Origin: Marinibacterium sp050389775
GTDB lineage: Bacteria; Pseudomonadota; Alphaproteobacteria; Rhodobacterales; Rhodobacteraceae
DNA: 64,000 nt
Reading direction: 5' to 3'
Assembly (NCBI RefSeq): GCF_050389775.1
Contig: NZ_CP177147.1
Coordinates: 1-64,000 of the forward strand
This document shows positions 51,166 to 59,278 of this stretch, one piece after another. Within the stretch, counting starts at the first letter, position 1; each line of letters starts with the position of its first letter. Position numbers and translations under genes: made by a program. Under the pieces are notes generated by a model that was not told the DNA's origin, searched no databases, and saw nothing but the letters and a program-made list of their open reading frames with translations.

Positions 51166-53412
51166 TCAGAAGGACGAAGTCAGGCCGACATAGAACTGGC
51201 GCCCATCCAGGGCCTTGCCATAGGTCGAACTGTCGATCTGCTTGTCCAGCACGTTGTAGATGCCAAAGGCGCCCTGCACGTTGTCCTTGAAATCATAGGT
51301 CAGCCCGAGGTCGACAATCGTATAGCTGGGCACCCGGTCGGTTTCCGAGGCATTGGTCTCGCTGCGATAGCGGACCCGGCCCCAGGTGCCCAGCTTGTCC
51401 GTGGCCTGCCAGCCCATGTTGAGGTTGGCCATGTGCAGCGGCAATTCGTTGAACGGCTGGCCGGCATCCTCGCCGCTGGTGATCTCGCTGTCGGAATAGG
51501 TGTAGTTCATGCTGACATCGACCTCGCCCAGCCAGAAATCCAGCGTGGCTTCCAGCCCGTGCAACCGGGCCCTGTCCTGGTTGACATATTGCCGGATCCA
51601 TTCCCGCGACTGGCCGTTGTAGGAACAGCTGGGCGCCTGGCCGTCCGGGGTCGAACAGATTTCCTGGCGTTCGATCTTGTTGCGGAATTCGGTGTAATAG
51701 GCCGTCAGCCCGGCCTGGACGCCGGAATAACCCGTCCAGACCATGCCCAGCTCGTAGTTGGTGCTGGTCTCGGGTTTCAGATCGGTGTTGCCCTGGTCCC
51801 ACCCGGCCCCGCGCCCGGCCGGTTCGATGATGTTGGAATCGGCCTGCTTGAGCTCGGGCACCTTGTAGCCGCCGCTGACCCCGCCCTTCAGGGTCAGGGT
51901 CGGCGAGGCATGGTAGACCCCGTAGAGCCGGGGCGTGAAATGCGAGCCGTAATTCTCGTTGTTGTCCCACCGCGCGCCCATGGTGACGGTGAAATCGTCG
52001 GTCAGCGTCAGCTCGTCCTCGGCAAAGAGCGCATATTGCCAGCGGCTGAGATCGGTGGCCACCGACCCGTCGAACCGCGCCTCGTCATGCTTGGTGCGCT
52101 CGTCGCGCAGGTTGAACCCGAAGGTCAGCATGTTGTTGCGGGTTTCCATGATCGTCGAGGTGTTGAACGACAGGTTCTCGTAGACCGAGGTGTAATCGTT
52201 GTTCTCGATATCGACGGTTTCCGACATCAGGTAGGTCGTGGTTTCCAGCCCCGGCTGCCATTCGACCCGGTGGGTCAGCGCATAGCTGTGCTGGAGGTTC
52301 TGCACCGATCCGTCGTCCGATCCCGTGGTATCGGGGGTGCGGCCGTAATCCTGGCTGGACACGCTGGCATCGAATTCCAGCGTCTGCGTCTCGGTCATCA
52401 CCCAGCTCAGCCGCCCGCCCTGGTTCAGCCGCGAGCCGGAGGGGAACCCGTCGAGGAACTGGTCTTCCTGCCGGTTGTAGACCCGGCCATAAAGCGCCAG
52501 GCCCAGTCGGTCCTTCACCAGCGGGCCGGCCAGGTAGTAATCGGCCTGCTGCTGGCCGCCGGCCTTGCTGTCCTGCTGGATCGTCACGCCCACCGACAGG
52601 GTGCCCGTCCATTCGTCGGTCACCGGCTTGGTGATCACGTTGACCACCCCACCGGCCGCATCCGTGCCATAGAGCGACGACATCGGCCCGCGGATGACCT
52701 CGATCCGCTCGATGGCCGAGGCCGGCGGCAGGTACCCGCTTTTCTGGCCGGTGCCCCATCCGTTGTAGAACGCTTCCTGCGACGAGCCCAGCGGCTTGCC
52801 GTCGACCATGAACAGCACGTAATCCTCGGTCATGCCGCGAATGGTGACCGACCCGCCGTTCAGCTCGCCCGAATTCTCGATGAACACCCCGGGCTTGTCC
52901 TGCAGGGCGTCGGCCACTGTTTCATAGGGCCGGTTGACGAATTCCACCGGGTCGACAACCGTGATCGTGGCCGGCGCGTCGTCGATCTGCTGTTCATAGC
53001 CCGACGCCGTCAGCACGATGGTGCCCAGCAATTCGCCGGCCCCGTTTTCGCCTTCGACATCGAAGGGCTCCAGCATCGAAACCGTCACGGTGTTGGCCCC
53101 GGTGAAATCATAGGTCAGCCCGGTGCCCACCAGCGCCAGGCCCAGGGCCTCTTCGCGGGTCAGGCTGCCGGTGACCGGCGCGCTGACCAGCCCGTCGCCA
53201 TTGCCCGAGAACACGACCGAGAACCCGCCGACCCGCCCGATCTGGTTGACCGCATGCATCACCGGCTGGGCCGGAACGTCGAAATTGTAGGTCTGCTGGG
53301 CCTGCGCCACCTGCGGCGCCATGGCCACCATGCCGACCGGCACCATCCAAAGTGCCGTCCCGATCCAGGCGCTGCCCAGCAGCCCCGCCCTGGCCTGTCG
53401 CCGTTTCCCCAT
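51166..53412 (-). CDS. TonB-dependent outer-membrane receptor with STN signalling domain
   Basis: A 748-residue receptor. Order of parts: signal peptide MGKRRQARAGLLGSAWIGTAL to about residue 40, an STN domain (YNFDVPAQPVMHAVNQIGRVGGFSVVF to ANTVTVS), a TonB box region near TASGYEQQIDDAPATITVV, the plug (ETVADALQDKPGVFIENSGELNGGSVTIRGM, ASAIERIEVIRGPMSSLYGTDAAGGVVNVITK) and a 22-strand barrel ending in QFYVGLTSSF with the terminal Phe. Plug and barrel look like FepA/CirA catecholate receptors; the FRAP/NPNL heme motif is not seen. The STN domain signals to FecR. GGAG before the ATG at 53412 sets the start. Confidence 0.9.
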   Translation of the reverse strand: MGKRRQARAGLLGSAWIGTALWMVPVGMVAMAPQVAQAQQTYNFDVPAQPVMHAVNQIGRVGGFSVVFSGNGDGLVSAPVTGSLTREEALGLALVGTGLTYDFTGANTVTVSMLEPFDVEGENGAGELLGTIVLTASGYEQQIDDAPATITVVDPVEFVNRPYETVADALQDKPGVFIENSGELNGGSVTIRGMTEDYVLFMVDGKPLGSSQEAFYNGWGTGQKSGYLPPASAIERIEVIRGPMSSLYGTDAAGGVVNVITKPVTDEWTGTLSVGVTIQQDSKAGGQQQADYYLAGPLVKDRLGLALYGRVYNRQEDQFLDGFPSGSRLNQGGRLSWVMTETQTLEFDASVSSQDYGRTPDTTGSDDGSVQNLQHSYALTHRVEWQPGLETTTYLMSETVDIENNDYTSVYENLSFNTSTIMETRNNMLTFGFNLRDERTKHDEARFDGSVATDLSRWQYALFAEDELTLTDDFTVTMGARWDNNENYGSHFTPRLYGVYHASPTLTLKGGVSGGYKVPELKQADSNIIEPAGRGAGWDQGNTDLKPETSTNYELGMVWTGYSGVQAGLTAYYTEFRNKIERQEICSTPDGQAPSCSYNGQSREWIRQYVNQDRARLHGLEATLDFWLGEVDVSMNYTYSDSEITSGEDAGQPFNELPLHMANLNMGWQATDKLGTWGRVRYRSETNASETDRVPSYTIVDLGLTYDFKDNVQGAFGIYNVLDKQIDSSTYGKALDGRQFYVGLTSSF

Positions 53413-53505
53413 GTGACCGTCTCCATCTTCATCTGTCCCGAAGCCCGGTTTCATCGACCGGCTTTCAAGGGATTGACGGATCAGCGGGGCATTCACTGAC
53501 GCGGA

Positions 53506-53511
53506 ATTTCC
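53506..53511 (-). promoter_or_regulatory. possible FecI-type -35 element of the receptor gene
   Basis: On the minus strand the AT-rich gap between fecR and the receptor gene has GGAAAT (53511 down to 53506) after an A/T stretch. GGAAAT is the -35 of FecI-dependent promoters in E. coli. No clear -10 follows, so this is tentative. Confidence 0.25.
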
Positions 53512-53543
53512 TACCTTTTTTGAAAGAAATTTACATGTCGTTG

Positions 53544-54512
53544 TTAACGAACAAGAAATTTTATCCCGCCGGGCAGGTTGAGGATCCGAAATCCGGCGCC
53601 CTGGGCCAGGGCATCCAGCGCGGCGGCGCTGTCGGCCAAAAGGATGCTGCCGCTGACCCGCTGCGCCGACAGTCCCGCACCGGCCAGCACCAGGCGGCCC
53701 GGCCCATGCCGTTCCAGCGCCTCGACAACCTCGGCCAGCGGCCGGTCGTAAAAGACATAGCGCCCCGCCCGCCAGGCCGTGGCCTCGTCCAGATCGACGG
53801 CCACCGGCCGGCCGACATCGCCCGGGGCAACCCGCAGCCCCTGCCCTGGCTTCAGTGTCTGTCCCGGCGCGTCATCGGCAGCCACCGACACCGCGCCGTC
53901 TTCCAGCACGACACTGGTGCCATCGTCGATCAGCCGGACATCGAACCGCGTGCCCAGCACGCGGATGCGGGCCTCACCGGCCTCGACGACAAAGGGCGCG
54001 CCGGAATGCGCCACGTCAAAGAACGCCTGGCCCCGCACCAGCCGCACGATGCGTTCGGGCCGGTCGGGGCCCATGGCCACCACGTCCAGCGCGCTGCCCG
54101 CGTCCAGCAGCACGGATGACCCATCCGCCAGGGTGAGGCCGCGCGTCTCGCCCCGGGCCGTGGCATAATCGGCCCGCCAGCCGACCAGCAGATCGCCGCG
54201 CAGGGCCAGGCCACAGAGCAGCACCAGCGCAACGGCCGCCATCAGCCCGGCAGCCCGCATCGCCGGTCGCCTGGCCCGGCGCCGGTGATCCGCGCGCCGT
54301 GGCGGCGCTACGGCAAGCCCCGCCCCCGCCGACCCGGCCAGGCCCCAGGCCCGTTGCGCGGCACCAAACGCCGCGGCATTGGCCGGCGCGGCATGCCAGC
54401 GCCGGAACCGGCGGCTGTCGGCCAGGTCGGGCCGTTCGGACAGGCGCACCACCCAGCGGGCCGCCTGCTGCCGGGCCTTGTCGTGAACGGGGGTGTCTTC
54501 GGTCTGGGTCAT
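53544..54512 (-). CDS. fecR: FecR family anti-sigma/transmembrane sensor
   Basis: A 322-residue FecR-type protein. The cytoplasmic N-terminal DUF4880 part reads DKARQQAARWVVRLSERPDLADSRRFRRWHAAPANAAAFG; a membrane segment follows at about residues 88 to 104 (GLMAAVALVLLCGLALRG), then the periplasmic FecR domain (YATARGETRGLTLADGSSVLLDAGSALDV, ARIRVLGTRFDVRL) and a C-terminal STN-like part. It passes the ligand signal from the receptor to the FecI sigma factor. It lies between fecI and the receptor gene on the same strand, the standard order. Confidence 0.92.
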   Translation of the reverse strand: MTQTEDTPVHDKARQQAARWVVRLSERPDLADSRRFRRWHAAPANAAAFGAAQRAWGLAGSAGAGLAVAPPRRADHRRRARRPAMRAAGLMAAVALVLLCGLALRGDLLVGWRADYATARGETRGLTLADGSSVLLDAGSALDVVAMGPDRPERIVRLVRGQAFFDVAHSGAPFVVEAGEARIRVLGTRFDVRLIDDGTSVVLEDGAVSVAADDAPGQTLKPGQGLRVAPGDVGRPVAVDLDEATAWRAGRYVFYDRPLAEVVEALERHGPGRLVLAGAGLSAQRVSGSILLADSAAALDALAQGAGFRILNLPGGIKFLVR

Positions 54513-54566
54513 CTCTGGTCCGGGGCTCGTCTGGCTGCGGGTTTGACACGTATCATCGGTGGGGCG

Positions 54567-55055
54567 TCAAGGCGCATCCACGGCGCTGGCACAGGCGGCC
54601 ACCGCCCGGGCCATGTGCCGGGCCACCGCCCGTTCCGACAGGCCATGGCGCTGCGCGATCTCGCGAAAGCTCAGGCCATGCACACGGTTCAGCAGGAACA
54701 TGTCGCGGGTCGTCTCGGGCAGGGCCGACATCGCCCGGCGCACCCGGTCCAGCTCTTCACGGGCGGCGGTCGCCTCGAAGGCCGAGCCGGTCGCCGGCTC
54801 TTCGGGCAGGCTGGCCCGCACGTAATCACGGCGCACCCGTTCAGCCCGCAGGTGATCGATGGCCGCATTGCGCGCCGCCCGGCTGAGAAAGGCCGCGGCA
54901 CTGCCCGGGCCGGGCTGGTTGCGCTCGATCAGGCGCAGGAACACATCCTGCACGATGTCGCGGGCAATGGCCGCACAGCCGACTTTCCATCGGACCTGCT
55001 GTTCCAGCCTGTGACGTTCGGATTCATAAAGTTCGGAGATTTCCGACACGCGCAT
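54567..55055 (-). CDS. fecI: FecI-type ECF sigma factor
   Basis: A 162-residue extracytoplasmic-function sigma factor. Region 2 is at residues 5 to 75 (YESERHRLEQQVRWKVGCAAIARDIVQDVFLRLIERN, FLSRAARNAAIDHLRAERVRR) and region 4 at about 100 to 155 (AMSALPETTRDMFLLNRVHGLSFREIAQRHGLSERAVARHMARAVAAC). Together with FecR and the STN receptor it forms a surface signalling system that turns on the receptor gene when the iron ligand is bound. It heads the seven-gene iron operon; no Fur or Irr box could be named with confidence in its upstream gap. Confidence 0.93.
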   Translation of the reverse strand: MRVSEISELYESERHRLEQQVRWKVGCAAIARDIVQDVFLRLIERNQPGPGSAAAFLSRAARNAAIDHLRAERVRRDYVRASLPEEPATGSAFEATAAREELDRVRRAMSALPETTRDMFLLNRVHGLSFREIAQRHGLSERAVARHMARAVAACASAVDAP

Positions 55056-55147
55056 CGCTCAACCCGGCCGGGCGAGGCACCCGGCACAACCATCTGACTT
55101 TCGGATCCATCGAGGGTGCTTGCCGGGGGCGGCCACACGGCCGCCTG

Positions 55148-55180
55148 CCAAAGCTGGCACCTTCGCAGTGCCAGCTTTGG
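55148..55180. terminator. 13-base perfect hairpin between fecI and the oxidoreductase gene
   Basis: CCAAAGCTGGCAC (55148-55160) and GTGCCAGCTTTGG (55168-55180) form a perfect stem with a 7-base loop, 119 bases past the oxidoreductase stop and 93 bases before fecI. It may terminate the upstream unit or regulate fecI. No U tract is present. The rest of the gap 55056-55298 shows nothing else. Confidence 0.45.
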
Positions 55181-55298
55181 CGGAACTTGTCCACAAAACT
55201 GTTGCCCCGACCGGATCATCGCCCGGATGCGGCGGGCCTGATCGGCACGGGGCATCGCGCCGGCGCAGGGATGCCCCGCGCGCCGGCAAAAGCCCGGC

Positions 55299-56279
55299 TT
55301 ACGGGCGCAGCAGGATCTTGCCCGCCCGCCCCGGGGTCAGCGCGGCCGCCATCGCCGCGTCCAGCTGGTCCAGCCCGAAGATGCCCCCGGTGCCCATTGG
55401 CAGTTCCCCCTGGGCGGCCAGCGTCACCAGCTCGCCGATCAGCCCGGCCCGCTTGACCGGTTCCATCTCGGCGCTGACCCGCGCGCCCCAGAACCCCTTG
55501 ACCGTCACATGCTTGGTGATCAGCGCGCCCGAGCTCAGCGGCATCGGCGCGCCGGTCGCCGTGCCAAAGACCACCAGCTCGCCATCCTGCGACAGCAGGT
55601 CGACCAGCCGGGCCGACAGCTCGCCACCAACGGAATCCACGGCCGACAGCACCCGGCCTTCGCCCACGATGGCGCGCACGGCATCCATCCAGCCCTCGCC
55701 CGAGGTCGACACCACGTTGTCCATGCCCGCCGCGCGCAGCTCGACGGCGGCCTCGTCCCGGCGCACCAGGCTGACCAGGTTGATGCCCCGCGCCCGGGTC
55801 AGCCCGGCCATGATCCGGCCGACCGCCCCGTTCGACGCCGTCTGGATCATCCAGTCGCCCGGCCCGACCTGCAGCGTATCCAGCAGCGAGATGGCCGAAA
55901 ACGGCATGGCGATCAGCTGCGCGCCCATCTCGTCGGAAACCTGGTCGGGCAGTGGCAGCAGCCCGCCCGCCGGGGCCAGAAACAGCTCGGCCCAGGCGCC
56001 ATGCACCCCGGCCACGGCCACGCGCCGGCCCAGCAGCGCCGCATCGACGCCCTCGCCCAAGGCCTCGACGGTGCCCACCGCCTCGGACCCGCCGATGGCG
56101 CCGGGCAGCGGCGGCTTGTAGCCGTAATTGCCCCGGATCGTCCAGAGATCGTGGTTGTGCACGGGCGCCAGGATGGTGCGGATGCGCACCTGGCCGGCGG
56201 CCGGCTCGGGGGCCGGAACATCGCGCAGGGTGAGCACGTCGGCGGGTTCACCGAATTGGTCGTGTACGGCAGCTTTCAT
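55299..56279 (-). CDS. zinc-less MDR family quinone/alkene oxidoreductase
   Basis: A 326-residue medium-chain dehydrogenase/reductase. The N-terminal catalytic domain (MKAAVHDQFGEPADVLTLRDVP, VHNHDLWTIRGNYGYKPPLPGAIGGSEAVGTVEALGEGV) lacks the Cys/His zinc ligands, and the nucleotide-binding part has GPGDWMIQTASNGAVGR. It should reduce a quinone or an alpha,beta-unsaturated carbonyl with NADPH. It lies 12 bases after a TetR gene in the same direction, a layout typical of electrophile-responsive NemR-like units. Its substrate is likely a reactive electrophile rather than an alcohol. Confidence 0.87.
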   Translation of the reverse strand: MKAAVHDQFGEPADVLTLRDVPAPEPAAGQVRIRTILAPVHNHDLWTIRGNYGYKPPLPGAIGGSEAVGTVEALGEGVDAALLGRRVAVAGVHGAWAELFLAPAGGLLPLPDQVSDEMGAQLIAMPFSAISLLDTLQVGPGDWMIQTASNGAVGRIMAGLTRARGINLVSLVRRDEAAVELRAAGMDNVVSTSGEGWMDAVRAIVGEGRVLSAVDSVGGELSARLVDLLSQDGELVVFGTATGAPMPLSSGALITKHVTVKGFWGARVSAEMEPVKRAGLIGELVTLAAQGELPMGTGGIFGLDQLDAAMAAALTPGRAGKILLRP

Positions 56280-56291
56280 CGGGTTTTCCTT

Positions 56292-56888
56292 TCAGGCGCC
56301 GGTCTGCAGGCGCGTCTCGATATCGGTGATGACGGTGGCCAGCGGCCGGCTGTCGCGCGCCAGCTTGGCCAGGATGGCGGCGCCCAGCAGCTGGGCGTAG
56401 AACACGGCCGCCAGGGTCTCGGCCGGGGCGTCCAGCCGCAGCGAGCCATCCGCCTGGCCTTCACGCAGCATCGCGGCCAGCCGGTCGGTCAGCGCGGCAA
56501 TGCCGTCGTCCAGCACCTGGCGCATGCCCTCGGACAGCTCGGCCACCTCGGCGCCCAGGTTGACGACCAGGCAGGTGCTGACCAGGCCCGAGGCGCGGTC
56601 CTCGTCCAGCCAGGCCCCGCAGAACACGGCAAACTTGCCGGCCCCGGTCAGGTCGCGCTGGCCGATGGCATCCACCCGGGCCAGGTAATCGTCGACGTAA
56701 TCGCGCAGCAGGGCCCGGCCAAAGGCCTCCTTGGACGCGAAGTAATGGTAAAACGAACCCTTCGGCACGCCGCTTTCCTTCAGCAGCGCCGACAGGCCCA
56801 TGGCGGCGAATCCGCCGTGGGTGACCAGCTGGCGGCCGGTGTCCAGGATGGCCTGGCGGGTGGATTCACTTCGGTTGGCGCGTGTCAT
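56292..56888 (-). CDS. TetR family transcriptional regulator
   Basis: A 198-residue TetR-type repressor. The helix-turn-helix is RQAILDTGRQLVTHGGFAAMGLSALLKESGVPKGSFYHYFASKEAFGRALL at about residues 11 to 62. The ligand domain has STCLVVNLGAEVAELSEGMRQVLDDG, with a cysteine at the place where NemR-like repressors sense electrophiles. It is the first gene of the unit with the MDR oxidoreductase and probably represses both. A TAGAC/GTCTA dyad 20 bases before its start fits its operator. Confidence 0.9.
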   Translation of the reverse strand: MTRANRSESTRQAILDTGRQLVTHGGFAAMGLSALLKESGVPKGSFYHYFASKEAFGRALLRDYVDDYLARVDAIGQRDLTGAGKFAVFCGAWLDEDRASGLVSTCLVVNLGAEVAELSEGMRQVLDDGIAALTDRLAAMLREGQADGSLRLDAPAETLAAVFYAQLLGAAILAKLARDSRPLATVITDIETRLQTGA

Positions 56889-56908
56889 GAGTGTTACCTA
56901 GGAATGAA

Positions 56909-56923
56909 TAGACCGGTCGTCTA
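56909..56923. promoter_or_regulatory. TetR operator, TAGACCGGTC-type
   Basis: TAGAC-CGGTC-GTCTA at 56909-56923 lies between the TetR start and the end of the FAD oxidoreductase gene. It is close to the NemR box form TAGACC-N4-GGTCTA. The match is seen; binding by the adjacent TetR protein is inferred. Confidence 0.6.
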
Positions 56924-56975
56924 GTTTGCGCGCGACGCAACGGGGCGCGACGTGGCGTCGCCCCACGCGGCGCGG

Positions 56976-58547
56976 TCAGGCGCCCAGTTCGCGCGCCGTC
57001 AGAAAGCCCGACCCGCCCGACAGGCCCGGTCCCGGGTGTGTCGAGGCGCCGATGTGGTAGAGGCCCTTGATACCGGTCTGGTGCCGCCGGCTGCCGGCAA
57101 AGGGCCGCCACAGAAAGAACTGGTCCAGCGTGCAGGCCCCGCCATAGGGATCGCCGCCCACCAGGTTCATGTTGTAGCCCTGCAGATCGCCGGGCGAGAT
57201 GGCCTGGCGGCGCAGGACATTGTCGGGAAAGCCCTCGATATGCCGCGCAAGGATGGCCTCGACCCGGTCGGCAAAGGCCTCGCGCAGCGCTTCGGTCCAC
57301 TGGCCGTCGGGCGGCGGTGCGATCTGCCCGGCGGCGTCGCCTTTGACATGGCGCGGAGCCTCGGGCATCTGCAGCCAGAGCAGGCTCTGGCCCTCGGGCG
57401 CGCGCGACGGATCGGCCGCGCAGGGCTGGCCGACACAGATCGTCGGCACCTCGGGCAACAGGCCGCGCTCGGCCTCGTTGCCGGCCCGCGACACGCCGTC
57501 CAGCCCCGGTGTCAGATGCAGCAACTGCACCGTCTCAAGGCCCGGGGTCTTCCACCGCACCGGCCCGTCGAGCAGGTAATGCATCTGGAAATTCCCCTTT
57601 CCATAGCGATACTTGCGCAGATCCTCGGCATGATCGTCGCCGGGCAGCAGATCGCCGTAGAGCTGGTTGGGCGTGACCGAGGCCAGCACCGTCGCGGCAT
57701 CGACAACCTCGCCCGAGGCCAATTCGACGCCCGTCGTCCGGCCGTTGTCCACCCGGATCGCGGCCACCTCGGCGCCGGTGCGCAATTGGCCGCCGTTTTC
57801 CTCGATGATGGCCACCAGCCCACGCACCATGTTGGCCGCGCCCCCCTTGACCACCGGCGCGCTCGCGGCCTCCAGTGCAAAGCCGATGACCTGGCCCATC
57901 TGGCCGGAAAAGGCCGCTTCGGGGCCCAGGCCGGCATGCAGGCACCACGGCGCCCAGAGCGCCCGGGATATTTCGCTTTCAAAGGAGGTTTCCAGCCAGC
58001 CCCGCATGGATTGCAGCGCTCCGCCCAGCGTCGTGGCCAACCCGTGCGGCCCCCGCGCCCAGGCCTCCTTGCCCAGCAGCCGCGCCGTGCCTTTCGACCA
58101 GGGATCGCCGCCCATCAGGCCAAAGAGCAGCCCGGCATTGCCGGCAAAGGCATCCAGATCCGCTGCCAGCTGCGCCCCGTCACCGGGATGGGCCGCGTCA
58201 AAGGCCGCCACGTTCCGCGCCCGGTCGGTGCTGTAGGTCAGCGCCCGCCCATCGGGCAGCAGAACACCGGTCGGCGTGTCGGTGGCAAGGAATTCAACAC
58301 CATGGCGGGCCAGGTCTTCCCCCAGGGCGCCATGCGCGGCGCCGGTCACCCAGAGGACAAAGGTCGTGGCCAGCGGGTCGTGAACCGCCCCCGGCGCCAG
58401 CTCTTCGGTGCGCATGCAGCCGCCGGCCACCTCTTCGCGCTCAAAGAGCACCACCCGCTTGCCGGACCGGGCCAGCATCGCCCCGGCCGTCAGCGCGTTG
58501 ATGCCGGTGCCGATGATGGCGACGTCGATGGTTGTCTGCGAAGGCAT
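56976..58547 (-). CDS. FAD-dependent oxidoreductase, phytoene desaturase-like (PYROXD2/CrtI type)
   Basis: A 523-residue flavoprotein. The FAD-binding loop is at residues 9 to 40 (DVAIIGTGINALTAGAMLARSGKRVVLFERE), followed by AGGCMRTEEL, and the C-terminal flavin motif is GLYHIGASTHPGPGLSGGSGFLTARELG, as in carotenoid desaturase-fold enzymes. No other carotenoid gene is near, so a carotenoid role is not supported; the family also includes oxidoreductases of unknown substrate. GGGAG eight bases before the ATG at 58547 sets the start. It is a single gene, upstream of the TetR unit in the same direction. Confidence 0.85.
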   Translation of the reverse strand: MPSQTTIDVAIIGTGINALTAGAMLARSGKRVVLFEREEVAGGCMRTEELAPGAVHDPLATTFVLWVTGAAHGALGEDLARHGVEFLATDTPTGVLLPDGRALTYSTDRARNVAAFDAAHPGDGAQLAADLDAFAGNAGLLFGLMGGDPWSKGTARLLGKEAWARGPHGLATTLGGALQSMRGWLETSFESEISRALWAPWCLHAGLGPEAAFSGQMGQVIGFALEAASAPVVKGGAANMVRGLVAIIEENGGQLRTGAEVAAIRVDNGRTTGVELASGEVVDAATVLASVTPNQLYGDLLPGDDHAEDLRKYRYGKGNFQMHYLLDGPVRWKTPGLETVQLLHLTPGLDGVSRAGNEAERGLLPEVPTICVGQPCAADPSRAPEGQSLLWLQMPEAPRHVKGDAAGQIAPPPDGQWTEALREAFADRVEAILARHIEGFPDNVLRRQAISPGDLQGYNMNLVGGDPYGGACTLDQFFLWRPFAGSRRHQTGIKGLYHIGASTHPGPGLSGGSGFLTARELGA

Positions 58548-58679
58548 GGTGAAGCTCCCGTCGTGCATGTCATGGGGTTGCGGCCATGACAGCGCCCGCG
58601 CGGAAATACTTCAAGTTCAAAATGGATCAGCGCGCATCTGGCGGGCCAAGGTGATCAAGGCTTGGGCCGGCGACGCGGC

Positions 58680-59144
58680 TCAGGTCCGGTTGCGGATGTC
58701 CAGCATGATGGAAATGCCCCGCGCGGCGTCGGTTTCGGCCACCTCTTCGAACATCTCGTCGATCCAGCCCAGGTGTTCGGCCGCCATGTCATCCATCAGC
58801 GCCCGGCCCTTGTCGGTGATCCGCACCAGGAAGGCCCGGCGGTCGTTTTCCATCGGGCAGCGCTCGGTCAGCCCTTCGGAGACCAGCCGGTCGACCACCC
58901 CCGTCACGTTGCCGTTCGACACGACAAGATGCTGCGACAGCTCGGTCATCTTCATGCCTTCGGGCCGGGCATGCAGCGCGGCCAGAACGTCGAACCGGGG
59001 CAGCGTCGTGTCATAGCCTTCGCGCAGGCGCTCACGCAGGCGGTTTTCCACGAACCGCGTTGCCTTGAGCATCTGCAGCCACAGACGCAGGCGCTGGCGG
59101 GCCAGGTTTTCGTCCGTGATCTCGTGCTTGGGCTCTGCGGTCAT
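58680..59144 (-). CDS. MarR family transcriptional regulator
   Basis: A 154-residue MarR-type regulator. The winged helix reads LPRFDVLAALHARPEGMKMTELSQHLVVSNGNVTGVVDRLVSEGLTERCPMENDRRAFLVRITDKGRALMDDMAAEH at about residues 48 to 125. The ATG at 59144 is preferred over 59162 because GAGAGG lies eight bases upstream. MarR proteins usually repress catabolic genes and respond to aromatic ligands. It comes after the monooxygenase gene but is separated from it by a terminator hairpin and an AT-rich promoter gap, so it is probably transcribed on its own and may control the cluster upstream. Confidence 0.9.
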   Translation of the reverse strand: MTAEPKHEITDENLARQRLRLWLQMLKATRFVENRLRERLREGYDTTLPRFDVLAALHARPEGMKMTELSQHLVVSNGNVTGVVDRLVSEGLTERCPMENDRRAFLVRITDKGRALMDDMAAEHLGWIDEMFEEVAETDAARGISIMLDIRNRT

Positions 59145-59179
59145 GCACCGGCCTCTCATCATGTTTCGGGTTCAATTAT

Positions 59180-59191
59180 TTCATATATCAA
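59180..59191. promoter_or_regulatory. AT-rich promoter/operator of the MarR gene
   Basis: TTCATATATCAA at 59180-59191 is an imperfect dyad inside an AT-rich patch (59171-59191) just upstream of the MarR start. It looks like a MarR-type operator; this is inferred from position and base content only. Confidence 0.35.
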
Positions 59192-59248
59192 CGGCTTGCC
59201 GCTGGCGTAAGACAAAACTTGGCCACCCTGCCGACGGGGCCACCGGGA

Positions 59249-59269
59249 CGGGCCGGTTGATCCGGCCCG
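59249..59269 (-). terminator. hairpin terminator after the flavin monooxygenase gene
   Basis: CGGGCCGG (59249-59256) and CCGGCCCG (59262-59269) form an 8-base stem with the loop ATCAA in the transcribed direction, 9 bases after the stop. The same loop is used by the hairpin at 33657-33685. Confidence 0.5.
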
Positions 59270-59278
59270 CCCTTCGCC

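Noticed and set aside
51139..53499. 786-codon open frame opposite the TonB receptor gene
   Set aside because: It is a mirror of the receptor gene; the receptor has a signal peptide, STN domain, plug and terminal Phe, while the mirror frame has no recognisable domain.
56976..58547. Carotenoid biosynthesis gene (crtI)
   Set aside because: The fold marks are CrtI-like, but no other crt gene is near and the family includes oxidoreductases without a carotenoid role.
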